Of a DNA stretch of 40,443 nucleotides, positions 17,029-25,971 are shown piece after piece. Position numbers and translations under genes: made by a program. Source of the DNA: an uncultured Oxalobacter sp. (GTDB taxonomy: Bacteria; Pseudomonadota; Gammaproteobacteria; Burkholderiales; Burkholderiaceae_D); the NCBI GenBank assembly GCA_905202055.1, contig CAJKQK010000011.1, forward strand, positions 1 to 40,443. Reading direction: 5' to 3'. The notes beneath the pieces are model-generated. The model made no database searches and was not told the DNA's origin. It worked only from the letters and a program-made list of their open reading frames with translations. The first letter of the stretch is position 1, and each line of letters starts with the position of its first letter.

Positions 17029-18030
17029 GAACTGGCTGCCAACCCACCAGGCAATTGCGGCAAGAAACGCCGATGCAGGAATCGTCAGAATCCATGCCCA
17101 GACAATATTGCTGGCGACGCCCCATCTGACTGCTGACATTTTTTGCGAGGAACCCACACCGACAATAGCGCCAGTGATGGTATGCGTTGTTGAAACAGGG
17201 ATGCCCAATGCCGTTGCAACGAACAATGTCAGCGCCCCCCCAGTTTCAGCGCAGAAGCCACCAACCGGTTTCAGTTTGGTAATTTTCTGTCCCATCGTTT
17301 TGACGATACGCCAGCCACCGAACAAAGTTCCTACCCCGATTGCGCCATAACAGCTGACGATGACCCAGATCGGCAAATGACCGTTATCGGCCGCATATCC
17401 GGAAGCGATCAAAAGCATCCAGATCAACCCCATTGTTTTCTGTGCATCGTTACCGCCATGCCCCAGACTGTACAGGGAAGCAGAAACCAGTTGCAAACGT
17501 CTGAACCATCTATCGATCGACCTCGGCTGGGAACGGACGAAGATCCACGACACCAGCAACATCATCAATGATCCCAGAATGAAACCAAGCAAGGGGGAAA
17601 TAACGATAAAGGCAATGATTTTCAAAATACCGGACGCCATCAGGGAACCACTTCCAGCCTTGGCAATGGCCGCACCGATCAGTCCACCAATCAGGGCATG
17701 AGAAGAAGAAGACGGAATGCCGTAATACCAGGTAATGATATTCCAGCCAATTGCCCCGACCAGCGCGCCAAAAATGACGTAATGATCGACGATAGCCGGA
17801 TCGACGGTTCCTTTTCCAACTGTCGTCGCCACATGCAGATCAAACACGAAAATAGCGATGACATTCATGAATGCTGTCATGGCTACCGCTGTATGCGGTT
17901 TCAATACCCCGGTCGAGACGACTGTTGCAATCGCATTGGCCGCATCATGAAAGCCGTTCATAAAATCAAAAATCAAAGCCAATGCGACTAGGAAAATGAT
18001 GGTGTAGAGACTGACTTGAATGGCGTGCAT
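17023..18030 (-). CDS. pitA: Inorganic phosphate transporter, Pit family
   Basis: This 335-residue inner-membrane carrier is of the short Pit type that works with a DUF47 protein. The inverted repeats are marked by FMNGFHDAANAIATVV near the N-terminus and GHGGNDAQKTMG in the second half, each with the conserved ND(A) or H-D-A-N element. It imports metal-phosphate with protons at low affinity. It is preceded on the same strand by the DUF47 gene (62 bases), the classic pair. At the 3' end it overlaps the DUF475 gene tail to tail. Confidence 0.93.
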   Translation of the reverse strand: MHAIQVSLYTIIFLVALALIFDFMNGFHDAANAIATVVSTGVLKPHTAVAMTAFMNVIAIFVFDLHVATTVGKGTVDPAIVDHYVIFGALVGAIGWNIITWYYGIPSSSSHALIGGLIGAAIAKAGSGSLMASGILKIIAFIVISPLLGFILGSLMMLLVSWIFVRSQPRSIDRWFRRLQLVSASLYSLGHGGNDAQKTMGLIWMLLIASGYAADNGHLPIWVIVSCYGAIGVGTLFGGWRIVKTMGQKITKLKPVGGFCAETGGALTLFVATALGIPVSTTHTITGAIVGVGSSQKMSAVRWGVASNIVWAWILTIPASAFLAAIAWWVGSQFL

Positions 18031-18092
18031 GAATCGATGACTTTATTTAGACCAGAATTTAAAAAAAAACACGTATCTGTTTAAAAAATACT

Positions 18093-18719
18093 CTACGCAT
18101 TTTCAACAACAATTCCTTCGATGATGTTGGATACGTCTTCGCAAACATCGGTAACGTTTTCCAGAATTTCGTACAAGGCTTTCAGCTTGATCAGATTGCG
18201 GACATCCGGCTCATCACGGAACAATTTCGACATGGCAGCATGCATGACATGATCGGCGTCCGATTCAAGCCGGTCGACTTCCTCGCAGATTTCCAGAACC
18301 TGTCTGGAATTGTTCATGTTGTGCAGGAGGGAAACGCCTTCCTGAAGTTTGTTGCAGCACCCGAGACAGAGTTCTGCCAGACGAACGGCTTCAGGAGTGA
18401 TGAACTGGATATCGTAAAGTGAAACAGTCTGGGCGGCATCTTCCATCAAGTCGAGAATATCGTCCATTTTGGTAATGAGACGATGGATATCTTCACGATC
18501 CAGTGGGGTGATGAACGTTTTATGAAGAATTCCAATGGTGTGATAGGTAATTTTGTCTGCCTGTTTTTCGAAGCCTTCAATAGCGTGCAATCTTGTTTCT
18601 ATGTTATTCGAGTCTTTCATGAGTTCCAAAAGCTCTTTTGCACCTTTGACGCAGTATTCTGCATGCTGATTGAACAAGTCGAAAAACTTTTCTTCCTTAG
18701 GCATTAAACGTCCGAACAT
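18093..18719 (-). CDS. DUF47 (PhoU-like) Pit accessory protein
   Basis: This 208-residue all-helical cytosolic protein is of the DUF47/YkaA family, related to PhoU. It has long amphipathic helices with conserved acidic DxxE-type patches such as ITKMDDILDLMEDAAQ and CEEVDRLESDADHV. Members are encoded directly upstream of Pit transporters and are thought to tune phosphate uptake. Here the pit gene follows by 62 bases. The start ATG at 18719 gives MFGRLMPKEEKFFDLF, the usual N-terminus of the family. Confidence 0.92.
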   Translation of the reverse strand: MFGRLMPKEEKFFDLFNQHAEYCVKGAKELLELMKDSNNIETRLHAIEGFEKQADKITYHTIGILHKTFITPLDREDIHRLITKMDDILDLMEDAAQTVSLYDIQFITPEAVRLAELCLGCCNKLQEGVSLLHNMNNSRQVLEICEEVDRLESDADHVMHAAMSKLFRDEPDVRNLIKLKALYEILENVTDVCEDVSNIIEGIVVENA

Positions 18720-18793
18720 ATCACTTTCCCTGAATATCAGCTTGGTTTCAAATACAAACGACCTGTCTTGACAGTACTGCGAGTTGCAAAGGC

Positions 18794-20176
18794 TTAATCA
18801 TTATACGACCCCGAACCCATTGCGTAATTGTCGAATTTTGTGAATTGGCCCAGAAATGTCAGCCGAACGTTGCCAATTGGCCCGTTACGTTGCTTTCCAA
18901 CAATAATTTCGGCCGTCCCTTTATCCGGAGAATCCGGATTGTAAACTTCATCCCGGTAAATGAACAAAATCAGATCGGCATCCTGCTCAATGGCACCCGA
19001 TTCACGCAAATCGGACATGACGGGACGCTTGTTCGGTCTTTGCTCGACCGAACGGTTCAACTGGGACAACGCAATGACAGGACAATTCAATTCTTTTGCG
19101 AGTGCTTTCAAACCCCGCGAGATTTCGGAAATTTCCGTTGCCCGGTTTTCACCGGCCGAACTTGGTGACATCAATTGAAGGTAATCGATAATGATGAGAC
19201 CCAGTTTACTGCATTGCCTTGCCAGTCTTCTCGCGCGCGCTCTCAAATCAGTACAGCTCAAAGCCGGTGTTTCATCGATATAGAGCTGGGCTTCATTCAT
19301 TTTCTGAATGGCATAGGTCAATCTCGGCCAGTCTTCATCGGCCAGACGTCCCGTTCTCAATCGGTGCTGATCAAGACGACCGACCGACCCCAGCATACGC
19401 ATGGCCAGCTGTGCCCCGCCCATTTCCATCGAGAAGATGGCAACAGGCAAACCGCTTTCGATCGCAACATTTTCACCGATGTTGACGGAAAAAGCCGTTT
19501 TACCCATGGAAGGACGCCCTGCAACGATGATCAGGTCACCGGGCTGCAAGCCTGAAGTCATTCTGTCCAGATCCATAAAACCGGTCGGAACGCCTGTAAT
19601 ATCGTTACGATTGTCGCGGTTATAAAGTTCATCGATACGCTCGACTACCTGGGTCAGCAAGGGCTGGATTTCCTGAAAACCCTGTGTTCCCCGCGCCCCC
19701 TCTTCGGCAATCGCGAAAATACTGGTTTCAGCTTCATCCAGAATCTGTTTGACTTCTTTTCCCTGAGACTGAAAAGCACTGGCCGATATTTCATCCGACA
19801 CCGTAATCAGTCTTCTCAAAACACCTCTGTCACGGACGATCTGTGCATAATGGCGTATATTGGCAGCAGAAGGTGTATTCTGGGCGAGCGCATTCAGATA
19901 GGAAAGCCCACCGATTTCTTCCGCTTTTCCGATTCCGGAAAGGGATTCATAAACGGTAATGACATCAGCCGGTTTGGAAGCATTGATCAACTTGGAAATA
20001 TGCTGATAGATCAGGCGATGATCGAATCGGTAAAAATCGTCCTGATTGACCAGATCGGCAATCCTGTCCCATGACGCATTGTCGAGCAACAGGCCTCCCA
20101 ATACAGACTGTTCCGCTTCAATCGAGTGAGGCGGGAGACGCAGGGATTCAATCTGGGGATCTGTCGAGGTACTCAT
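18794..20176 (-). CDS. dnaB: Replicative DNA helicase
   Basis: DnaB (460 residues from this start) is the hexameric 5'-3' helicase at the replication fork. The N-terminal primase-interacting domain starts LPPHSIEAEQSVLGGLLLD. The RecA-like domain has Walker A GRPSMGKT, the Walker B/H3 segment IIIDYLQLM, and the arginine-finger region near RESGAIEQDAD. I chose the ATG at 20176 (MSTSTDPQIES). The frame stays open to a TTG at 20239, but those extra residues look non-homologous and run through a promoter-like TATAAT. An ATG at 20185 is also possible. Confidence 0.96.
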   Translation of the reverse strand: MSTSTDPQIESLRLPPHSIEAEQSVLGGLLLDNASWDRIADLVNQDDFYRFDHRLIYQHISKLINASKPADVITVYESLSGIGKAEEIGGLSYLNALAQNTPSAANIRHYAQIVRDRGVLRRLITVSDEISASAFQSQGKEVKQILDEAETSIFAIAEEGARGTQGFQEIQPLLTQVVERIDELYNRDNRNDITGVPTGFMDLDRMTSGLQPGDLIIVAGRPSMGKTAFSVNIGENVAIESGLPVAIFSMEMGGAQLAMRMLGSVGRLDQHRLRTGRLADEDWPRLTYAIQKMNEAQLYIDETPALSCTDLRARARRLARQCSKLGLIIIDYLQLMSPSSAGENRATEISEISRGLKALAKELNCPVIALSQLNRSVEQRPNKRPVMSDLRESGAIEQDADLILFIYRDEVYNPDSPDKGTAEIIVGKQRNGPIGNVRLTFLGQFTKFDNYAMGSGSYND

Positions 20177-20183
20177 GGCGCGC

Positions 20184-20211
20184 ATTATACTACCTAATTG
20201 TTTTTTGACAG
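20184..20211 (-). promoter_or_regulatory. Possible dnaB promoter almost abutting the start codon
   Basis: On the minus strand, CTGTCA (20206-20211) and a perfect TATAAT (20184-20189) are 16 bases apart. A transcript starting about seven bases downstream would begin at or next to the dnaB ATG at 20176, making the message nearly leaderless. Confidence 0.45.
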
Positions 20212-20302
20212 GTATTTTTCTTGTCGTACTTACCGGCAATAAACTGTTTTTTTCACATATACGCCCAAAATAACGACAGGTGTAAAAAAATGTTCATTTC
20301 TT

Positions 20303-21565
20303 TTACAAAAGCATGAAACAGCATCCGGCAATAATCGTCGGCGGCAGGGCGTACAGGAAAAGCATCAGGGGGTTGATTGATCCATGCTCGAAAGTATTTT
20401 TAAGCAATGAAAAACTGACCGGATTCGGCGCATTGGCAATCACCGTCAAACCACCTCCCGTTACGGCTCCGGCAACCAGTGCGTATTTGCTGGCATCTGA
20501 CAAATGTTCGACAAGTGACCCGAGATAAGTCAGTGCAGCATTGTCCGTAATCGCTGTGAGGCCGGTTGCTCCGAAAAAGAGTGTTGCACTGTTCATCCCT
20601 GCCAGTATCGGCTCAAGCCACCATTTTTGCATCCCGCCAAGAACAACCAGTCCTGCAAGGAAAAAAGCCACTAACAAGCCTTCCCGAAGCATCAGAGGAC
20701 TTTGGTAACGGTGATATGCTTCCGTATATCCAAGGAAAAAGAGGAAAAGTCCCATGAATACAACAGGATGGTGACTGAAAATAACGACTAGAATAAGTGT
20801 GGACAGATGAACGAGCAATACCAGCGGAGGCACTCTCCCGATTTCATAAGCGTCATCCAGGTCATCCATTGAAAGCAGTACTTTTCTGAACACCCATGTT
20901 GCAGCCAGCGCATTGATGAATACGGCCAGAGCCGCTTTCCAGCCAAACATGCTTAACATGAAATCGAGCCCCCATCCCCATTTTCCGGCAACCATCAAAA
21001 CAGGAGGGGCCGCATATGACGTGAGAACGCCACCGATGGAAACGTTGACCAGCAAGATCGCTATGGTCAGATATTTCATGGCTTCGGGAATGCCTTTGGA
21101 GAAAAAACGGTCCCGCAAAATAATGGCGGCCAGTGTCATGGCAGCGGGTTCGGTAATGAAAGACCCCAAAAGCGGTACGATTGAGAGTGTCAGAAAGTAA
21201 TATGACACCATTCCCGGCAAGGGAATGATTTTGTCCAGTCTGTCGATCAAAAGCTGGACTGCCTGCAAAATGGGACGCGTTCCGGCAATCACCAGAATGA
21301 CGAAAACGAATAAGGGTTCGGTAAAATTACGTGTGTCCAGATATTCGACAGCACTTTCATATCCGCCAATGACTGCCATGAATGCGAGCAAAATAAACGC
21401 CCAGAAACCGAAAACGACTTCAACTTCACCGAGCATCAGCCACAAACCCGTATGATGGCTATCCTTTGTCGCCAGCTTGACAAAATATTTGGTAGAAAAA
21501 GTGTGTACCAGCGCCAGAAAAAACAATGCTGCACCGATATATTCAATCCAGGTTACCTGCTCCAT
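20303..21565 (-). CDS. Putative Na+/H+ antiporter (Na_H_antiport_3 type)
   Basis: This 420-residue inner-membrane protein has about eleven hydrophobic helices. It resembles the putative Na+/H+ antiporter family of the ion-transporter superfamily: FITEPAAMTLAAIIL, VNVSIGGVLTSYAAPPV and GATGLTAITDNAALTYLGS are the conserved intramembrane blocks, the last with an Asp-Asn pair. The C-terminus keeps GGGLTVIANAPNPV. Transport specificity is inferred. It stands alone between dnaB and thiL. An NhaR-like regulator is encoded 6 kb away, which may or may not be related. Confidence 0.8.
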   Translation of the reverse strand: MEQVTWIEYIGAALFFLALVHTFSTKYFVKLATKDSHHTGLWLMLGEVEVVFGFWAFILLAFMAVIGGYESAVEYLDTRNFTEPLFVFVILVIAGTRPILQAVQLLIDRLDKIIPLPGMVSYYFLTLSIVPLLGSFITEPAAMTLAAIILRDRFFSKGIPEAMKYLTIAILLVNVSIGGVLTSYAAPPVLMVAGKWGWGLDFMLSMFGWKAALAVFINALAATWVFRKVLLSMDDLDDAYEIGRVPPLVLLVHLSTLILVVIFSHHPVVFMGLFLFFLGYTEAYHRYQSPLMLREGLLVAFFLAGLVVLGGMQKWWLEPILAGMNSATLFFGATGLTAITDNAALTYLGSLVEHLSDASKYALVAGAVTGGGLTVIANAPNPVSFSLLKNTFEHGSINPLMLFLYALPPTIIAGCCFMLL

Positions 21566-21796
21566 AATTCGATACGCCTATGTAATGAGATCTGAGCCGA
21601 TTTCTGGCAATAACTGACTACATTTTCAGAAGAGATCATGATCTGAAGAGCGGATATGTCAAACTATCTTTTTTCAATCGACGTTATTTAGACTTTACAG
21701 TCTACCATTGTCTTGCTTTGAATCGTTATCGATAGCATCATAATACAAACATTTACTTGATCATTTTTAAGCGTCTTTTAAAACCCTTTGGCATTT

Positions 21797-22762
21797 ATGC
21801 TTTCAGAATTCGATCTCATTTCCAAATACTTCAAAAAACCGGACGTTTCCGCTTCGCTGGGCATCGGCGACGATTGCGCATTGCTGATTCCGACTCCGGG
21901 GACTCAAATGGCGATATCGACCGATATGCTGGTGTCGGGCACCCATTTTTTTCCGGATACAGATCCCAGACAACTGGGACACAAGTCTCTTGCCGTCAAT
22001 CTTTCCGATCTGGCGGCAATGGGAGCTCGTCCCGTTGCTTTTACTCTGGCATTATCTCTGCCTTCCCCAGACGAAAACTGGTTGAAAGCATTTTCGGATG
22101 GCCTTTTTTCCCTTGCCGATATCTTCCGCTGCGAATTGATCGGAGGCGATACTACTCGTGGTCCCCTGAATATCTGCATTACCGTTTTCGGAGAAATCCC
22201 TGTCGGGCAGGCTTTAAGACGTGACAAGGCACAGTACGGTGACGATATCTGGATTTCAGGCTCTATCGGGGACGCCCGTCTTGCGCTGGCTCACAGCCTT
22301 GAAGAAATCGAATTGAAACCGGATGAATTCAAAGCGGTCATTCCCCATTTGCTAATGCCGATTCCACGAGTCGCACTGGGAATGGAACTGAGAAAAATTG
22401 CGCATGCAGCTCTTGATCTGTCCGACGGACTGACAGGTGATCTTAACCACATACTGGAAGCGTCCAATGTTGGCGCGACGATCAATGTCGACGCTCTCCC
22501 CATCAGTCCGGTTCTGGCAAAACAGCCAAGACAGCGCCAATTGCATTGCGCCTTGTCGGGCGGTGATGATTACGAACTTTGCTTTACGGCACCTGTTTCC
22601 ATGAGAAGCCGGATACTCGAAGCTTCTACGCGGACAGGCGTTCCCGTTACGCGAATCGGGTACATTGAAAACGAGAAGGGTTTGCGCTTCAAGAATTCAG
22701 CGGGTGAATGTCAACAGCTTTCATTCACCTCATTCGACCATTTTTCTACGGCAAAAAAATGA
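21797..22762 (+). CDS. thiL: Thiamine-monophosphate kinase
   Basis: ThiL (321 residues) phosphorylates thiamine monophosphate to the active cofactor thiamine diphosphate. The PurM-like N-domain has GIGDDCALL and STDMLVSGTHF. The AVNLSDLAAMGA, LIGGDTTRG and DLSDGL motifs bind ATP, metal and substrate. The C-terminal SGGDDYELCF is typical. ThDP is the cofactor of glyoxylate carboligase in this window. I chose the ATG at 21797 over a TTG nine bases upstream. Its TGA overlaps the pgpA ATG. Confidence 0.96.
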   Translation: MLSEFDLISKYFKKPDVSASLGIGDDCALLIPTPGTQMAISTDMLVSGTHFFPDTDPRQLGHKSLAVNLSDLAAMGARPVAFTLALSLPSPDENWLKAFSDGLFSLADIFRCELIGGDTTRGPLNICITVFGEIPVGQALRRDKAQYGDDIWISGSIGDARLALAHSLEEIELKPDEFKAVIPHLLMPIPRVALGMELRKIAHAALDLSDGLTGDLNHILEASNVGATINVDALPISPVLAKQPRQRQLHCALSGGDDYELCFTAPVSMRSRILEASTRTGVPVTRIGYIENEKGLRFKNSAGECQQLSFTSFDHFSTAKK

Positions 22763-23277
22763 ATACTGCGAGGGAGAATGTCCCTGACAAAAAATTCTTG
22801 CTCTCACATCCCTGGCATTTCATTTCGTTGGGATTCGGTAGCGGTTTGTCTCCTGTCATGCCCGGAACGGCTGGCACATTTTTCGCATGGATCAGTTATG
22901 ATTTTCTTTCCTGGCTCCTGCCGGGCATTTTCAATCCGGTTACCTGGGGCATTATTTGCATGATCGGCTTTCTGGTGGGCATCAAGAGTTGCCAGTTCAC
23001 CGGAATCGCCTTGAACAGTCCCGACGATGGAAGCATGGTCTGGGACGAAATCATTGCTTTCTGGCTTGTGCTTGTGATAGTCACCCCGGCATCGTTTCTG
23101 ACTGAATTTCTCGCCTTTATCGTATTCCGTTTTTTCGATATGGTGAAACCCCCTCCCATCCGCTATTTTGACCAGCGCATCAAGGGGGGATTCGGTGTTA
23201 TGCTGGATGACATTATTGCAGCATTTTTCACCCTGCTCGTTTTCGCTTTATGGAAAACCTGTTTTATGACTACCTGA
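22759..23277 (+). CDS. pgpA: Phosphatidylglycerophosphatase A
   Basis: PgpA (172 residues, the same length as E. coli PgpA) is an inner-membrane enzyme that dephosphorylates phosphatidylglycerol phosphate. It has about four hydrophobic helices and the signature GFGSGLSPVMPGTAGT near the N-terminus. VWDEIIAFW and RFFDMVKPPPIRYFDQR carry the catalytic acidic and basic residues. GVMLDDIIAA closes the family pattern. The ATG overlaps the thiL stop. An upstream ATG at 22708 would overlap thiL by 55 bases and add unmatched residues. Confidence 0.95.
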   Translation: MNTARENVPDKKFLLSHPWHFISLGFGSGLSPVMPGTAGTFFAWISYDFLSWLLPGIFNPVTWGIICMIGFLVGIKSCQFTGIALNSPDDGSMVWDEIIAFWLVLVIVTPASFLTEFLAFIVFRFFDMVKPPPIRYFDQRIKGGFGVMLDDIIAAFFTLLVFALWKTCFMTT

Positions 23278-23293
23278 CTGATCGGGAAATACT

Positions 23294-23785
23294 ATGACAC
23301 CTTACGAGCTTGCTCAAAGAATAGGCATTTTACTGACACAAAAGAAACTGAAACTGGCAACGGTCGAATCATGCACCGGAGGCAGTCTTGCCAGACTGAT
23401 TACCGACATACCCGGCGCTTCAGAGTGGTTTGACTGCGGTTTCATCACGTATTCAAATGAATCGAAAATCCGTTGTGTCAATGTACCTGCAGACCTGATT
23501 GCCCAAAACGGCGCCGTCAGCCAGAAAGTCGCACTGGCTATGGCAAAAGGTGGCCTCGACGTTACGAACGCGGATATCGCCATTTCAACTACCGGCATTG
23601 CAGGCCCGGATGGAGGGTCCCCGGACAAACCCGTTGGAACAGTTTGCTTTGGGTTTGCGACAAAAGAAAGCTATTTCAGCACAGATAAACAATTATTCGA
23701 TGGAGATCGCTCAACCGTCAGGGAAAAAAGCGTCATATACAGTTTGGAGTGCCTGTGCAATTATTTGGAAACAGGCCATTTCTGA
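23294..23785 (+). CDS. pncC: Nicotinamide-nucleotide amidase, CinA C-terminal type
   Basis: PncC (163 residues) deamidates nicotinamide mononucleotide to nicotinate mononucleotide, returning it to NAD synthesis. The family motifs ATVESCTGGSLA (near residue 25), FDCGFITYSNESK and STTGIAGPDGGSPDKPVGTV are all present. It is the stand-alone domain, without the N-terminal molybdopterin-binding part of full CinA. It is the third gene of thiL-pgpA-pncC, 16 bases after pgpA, and a strong terminator follows directly. Confidence 0.94.
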   Translation: MTPYELAQRIGILLTQKKLKLATVESCTGGSLARLITDIPGASEWFDCGFITYSNESKIRCVNVPADLIAQNGAVSQKVALAMAKGGLDVTNADIAISTTGIAGPDGGSPDKPVGTVCFGFATKESYFSTDKQLFDGDRSTVREKSVIYSLECLCNYLETGHF

Positions 23786-23787
23786 TA

Positions 23788-23819
23788 AAAAAATGCCCGG
23801 ATCAAACCGGGCATTTTTT
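23788..23819. terminator. Bidirectional terminator between pncC and sucD
   Basis: A 13-bp perfect inverted repeat (AAAAAATGCCCGG at 23788-23800, CCGGGCATTTTTT at 23807-23819) with a 6-base loop and T-runs in both directions. It sits two bases after the pncC stop and 13 bases from the sucD stop. Confidence 0.93.
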
Positions 23820-23832
23820 ATTGACTGAACAA

Positions 23833-24711
23833 TTATTTCAAAGCTGCTTTCAGCGTTTTGCCGATTTCAGCCGGATTGCGTGTAACCTTGATACCGCATT
23901 CTTCCATAACTGACAGTTTTTCCTGTGCAGTGCCTTTACCACCGGAAATAATGGCACCTGCATGGCCCATACGTTTTCCTGGAGGCGCAGTTACGCCAGC
24001 GATGAAACCTACCACAGGTTTCTTCATGTTTTCCTTGACCCATTCTGCAGCGGTTTCTTCATCGTTACCACCGATTTCACCGACCATGATGACAGCTTCG
24101 GTTTCCGGATCGTCGTTGAACATCTTCAGAACGTCGATATGTTTCAGGCCATTGATAGGATCGCCACCAACGCCGACAACGGTGGACTGACCCAGTCCGA
24201 ATTCTGCCAGCTGGCTGGCGGCTTCGTAGGTCAGGGTACCGGACTTGGAAACGACACCGATAGAACCCTTCTTGTGAATATGACCAGGCATAATACCGAT
24301 CTTCAGTTCATCAGGCGTGATGATGCCAGGGCAGTTCGGTCCAAGAAGAATGGTGTTTTTGCCCTGCATTTTATAGCGGGTACGCAGCATGTCTTCAACA
24401 GGAATGCCTTCGGTAATACAGATAACGAATTCAATACCTGCTTCAACGGCTTCGTCGATTGCAGCGGCTGCAAACGGAGGTGGGACATAAATAACGGAAA
24501 CATTTGCACCGGTCTGTTCTCTTGCTTCCTTGACGTTATTGAAAACAGGAAGGTTCAAAAAGGTCGTGCCGCCTTTTTTAGGAGTGACGCCGCCAACATA
24601 GCATTCTTTACCGAAAGCATAGTTCATGGACATTTCCGTGTGGAATGCACCGGTTTTACCCGTCAGACCCTGAACGATGACTCGGCTGTTTTTGTTAATC
24701 AGAATAGACAT
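23833..24711 (-). CDS. sucD: Succinyl-CoA ligase, alpha subunit
   Basis: SucD (292 residues) forms the heterodimeric or tetrameric succinyl-CoA synthetase with SucC, linking succinyl-CoA and succinate to ATP or GTP. The CoA-binding Rossmann domain starts VIVQGLTGKTGAFHTE. The phosphorylated histidine lies in GHAGAIISGG. The gene follows sucC with two bases between. Its position downstream of a CoA-transferase rather than beside 2-oxoglutarate dehydrogenase genes suggests a role in CoA-ester balance as well as, or instead of, an oxidative TCA cycle. Confidence 0.97.
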   Translation of the reverse strand: MSILINKNSRVIVQGLTGKTGAFHTEMSMNYAFGKECYVGGVTPKKGGTTFLNLPVFNNVKEAREQTGANVSVIYVPPPFAAAAIDEAVEAGIEFVICITEGIPVEDMLRTRYKMQGKNTILLGPNCPGIITPDELKIGIMPGHIHKKGSIGVVSKSGTLTYEAASQLAEFGLGQSTVVGVGGDPINGLKHIDVLKMFNDDPETEAVIMVGEIGGNDEETAAEWVKENMKKPVVGFIAGVTAPPGKRMGHAGAIISGGKGTAQEKLSVMEECGIKVTRNPAEIGKTLKAALK

Positions 24712-24713
24712 AA

Positions 24714-25880
24714 TTAATTACCCTTTGCTGCGTTAACCGCCTTTTGTGCAGCATCAGCCATGCCGCTGGCAGAAATAATCGGTAAACCGGACTTGGCCAG
24801 GATTTCCTTGCCCTGATCGACATTGGTGCCTTCGAGACGAACGACCAGAGGTACTTTCAGGGAAACCTGTTTCGCTGCTGCCACGATACCTTCTGCAATA
24901 ACGTCGCATCTCATGATGCCGCCGAAGATATTGACCAGGATGGCCTTGACATCAGGGTTGGACAACATGATCTTGAATGCTTCGGTTACTTTTTCTGTCG
25001 TTGCACCACCGCCAACGTCCAGGAAGTTTGCAGGCGCGCCGCCGTACAGTTTGATGATGTCCATGGTTGCCATGGCAAGACCGGCACCATTGACCATACA
25101 ACCGATATTGCCATCCAGGGAAATATAGGTCAGATCGAATTTGGAAGCCTGGATTTCATCAGGATTTTCTTCGTCCAGATCGCGATATTCCTGAATTTCA
25201 GGATGACGATACATGGCATTGGAGTCGAAGTTGAATTTGGCGTCCAGAGCGATAACACGATTGTCTCCGGTACGGATCAACGGATTGATTTCAGCCAGGG
25301 AAGCGTCGGTTTCAACGAAAGCCTTGTAAAGACCCTGCATGAATTTGCAGGTTTCCTTGACAGCAGCTTCGGGCATACCGATCTTGCGAGCGATATCTTC
25401 ACCTTCAGCATCGGTCAGACCTTTGACCGGATCGATAAATACCTTGTGAATCAGTTCAGGAGTGTCTCTGGCAACGTCTTCAATGTTCATGCCGCCTTCG
25501 GAAGATGCCATCAGGGCCACACGTTGGGTTGCACGGTCAACGACCATACCGACATAGTATTCTTTCTGGATGTCTGCACCTTCTTCAATCAGCAGACGTT
25601 TGACCAGACGGCCTTCAGGGCCGGTCTGGTGCGTTACCAGTGTCATGCCCAGAATTTCAGAAGCATATTTCCTGACTTCATCCAGAGATTTGGCAACTTT
25701 GACGCCACCGCCCTTGCCACGGCCGCCAGCATGAATCTGGGCTTTGACAACCCAGACGTTACCGCCCAGTTTTTTTGCTGCATCGACGGCTTCGTCAACG
25801 CTAAAGCAGGGAAAACCACGTGGGGTGGTTACACCATATTTACGTAAGATCTCTTTTCCCTGGTATTCATGAATATTCAT
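24714..25880 (-). CDS. sucC: Succinyl-CoA ligase, beta subunit
   Basis: SucC (388 residues) carries the ATP-grasp nucleotide site and the succinate site of succinyl-CoA synthetase. N-terminal MNIHEYQGKEILRKYGV and VVKAQIHAGGRGKGGGVK form the ATP-grasp start. The C-terminal VNIFGGIMRCDVIAEGI and EGTNVDQGKEIL belong to the ligase domain. GAAGGA precedes the ATG. A terminator-like hairpin lies only about 20 bases upstream, between this gene and the CoA-transferase gene, so sucCD may depend on read-through. Confidence 0.97.
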   Translation of the reverse strand: MNIHEYQGKEILRKYGVTTPRGFPCFSVDEAVDAAKKLGGNVWVVKAQIHAGGRGKGGGVKVAKSLDEVRKYASEILGMTLVTHQTGPEGRLVKRLLIEEGADIQKEYYVGMVVDRATQRVALMASSEGGMNIEDVARDTPELIHKVFIDPVKGLTDAEGEDIARKIGMPEAAVKETCKFMQGLYKAFVETDASLAEINPLIRTGDNRVIALDAKFNFDSNAMYRHPEIQEYRDLDEENPDEIQASKFDLTYISLDGNIGCMVNGAGLAMATMDIIKLYGGAPANFLDVGGGATTEKVTEAFKIMLSNPDVKAILVNIFGGIMRCDVIAEGIVAAAKQVSLKVPLVVRLEGTNVDQGKEILAKSGLPIISASGMADAAQKAVNAAKGN

Positions 25881-25894
25881 ACTCGTCCTTCAAA

Positions 25895-25927
25895 AATAAG
25901 GGATGGGTGGTGGTTTGCCACCCATCC
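25895..25927 (-). terminator. Terminator-like hairpin between the CoA-transferase gene and sucC
   Basis: A 10-bp perfect stem (GGATGGGTGG at 25901-25910, CCACCCATCC at 25918-25927) with a 7-base loop. On the minus strand it is followed by CTTATTTTTG. Its base is about 20 bases from the sucC ATG and next to its ribosome-binding site, so it could terminate, attenuate or stabilise. A second small hairpin TAATGAA-TCAC-TTCATTA lies at 25939-25956. Confidence 0.7.
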
Positions 25928-25971
25928 TGCAGAAAGTTTAATGAATCACTTCATTAAAGCAATACCACCAA

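Noticed and set aside
21566..21796. Thiamine (TPP) riboswitch upstream of thiL
   Set aside because: The conserved CTGAGA and downstream core segments are not present in a foldable order.
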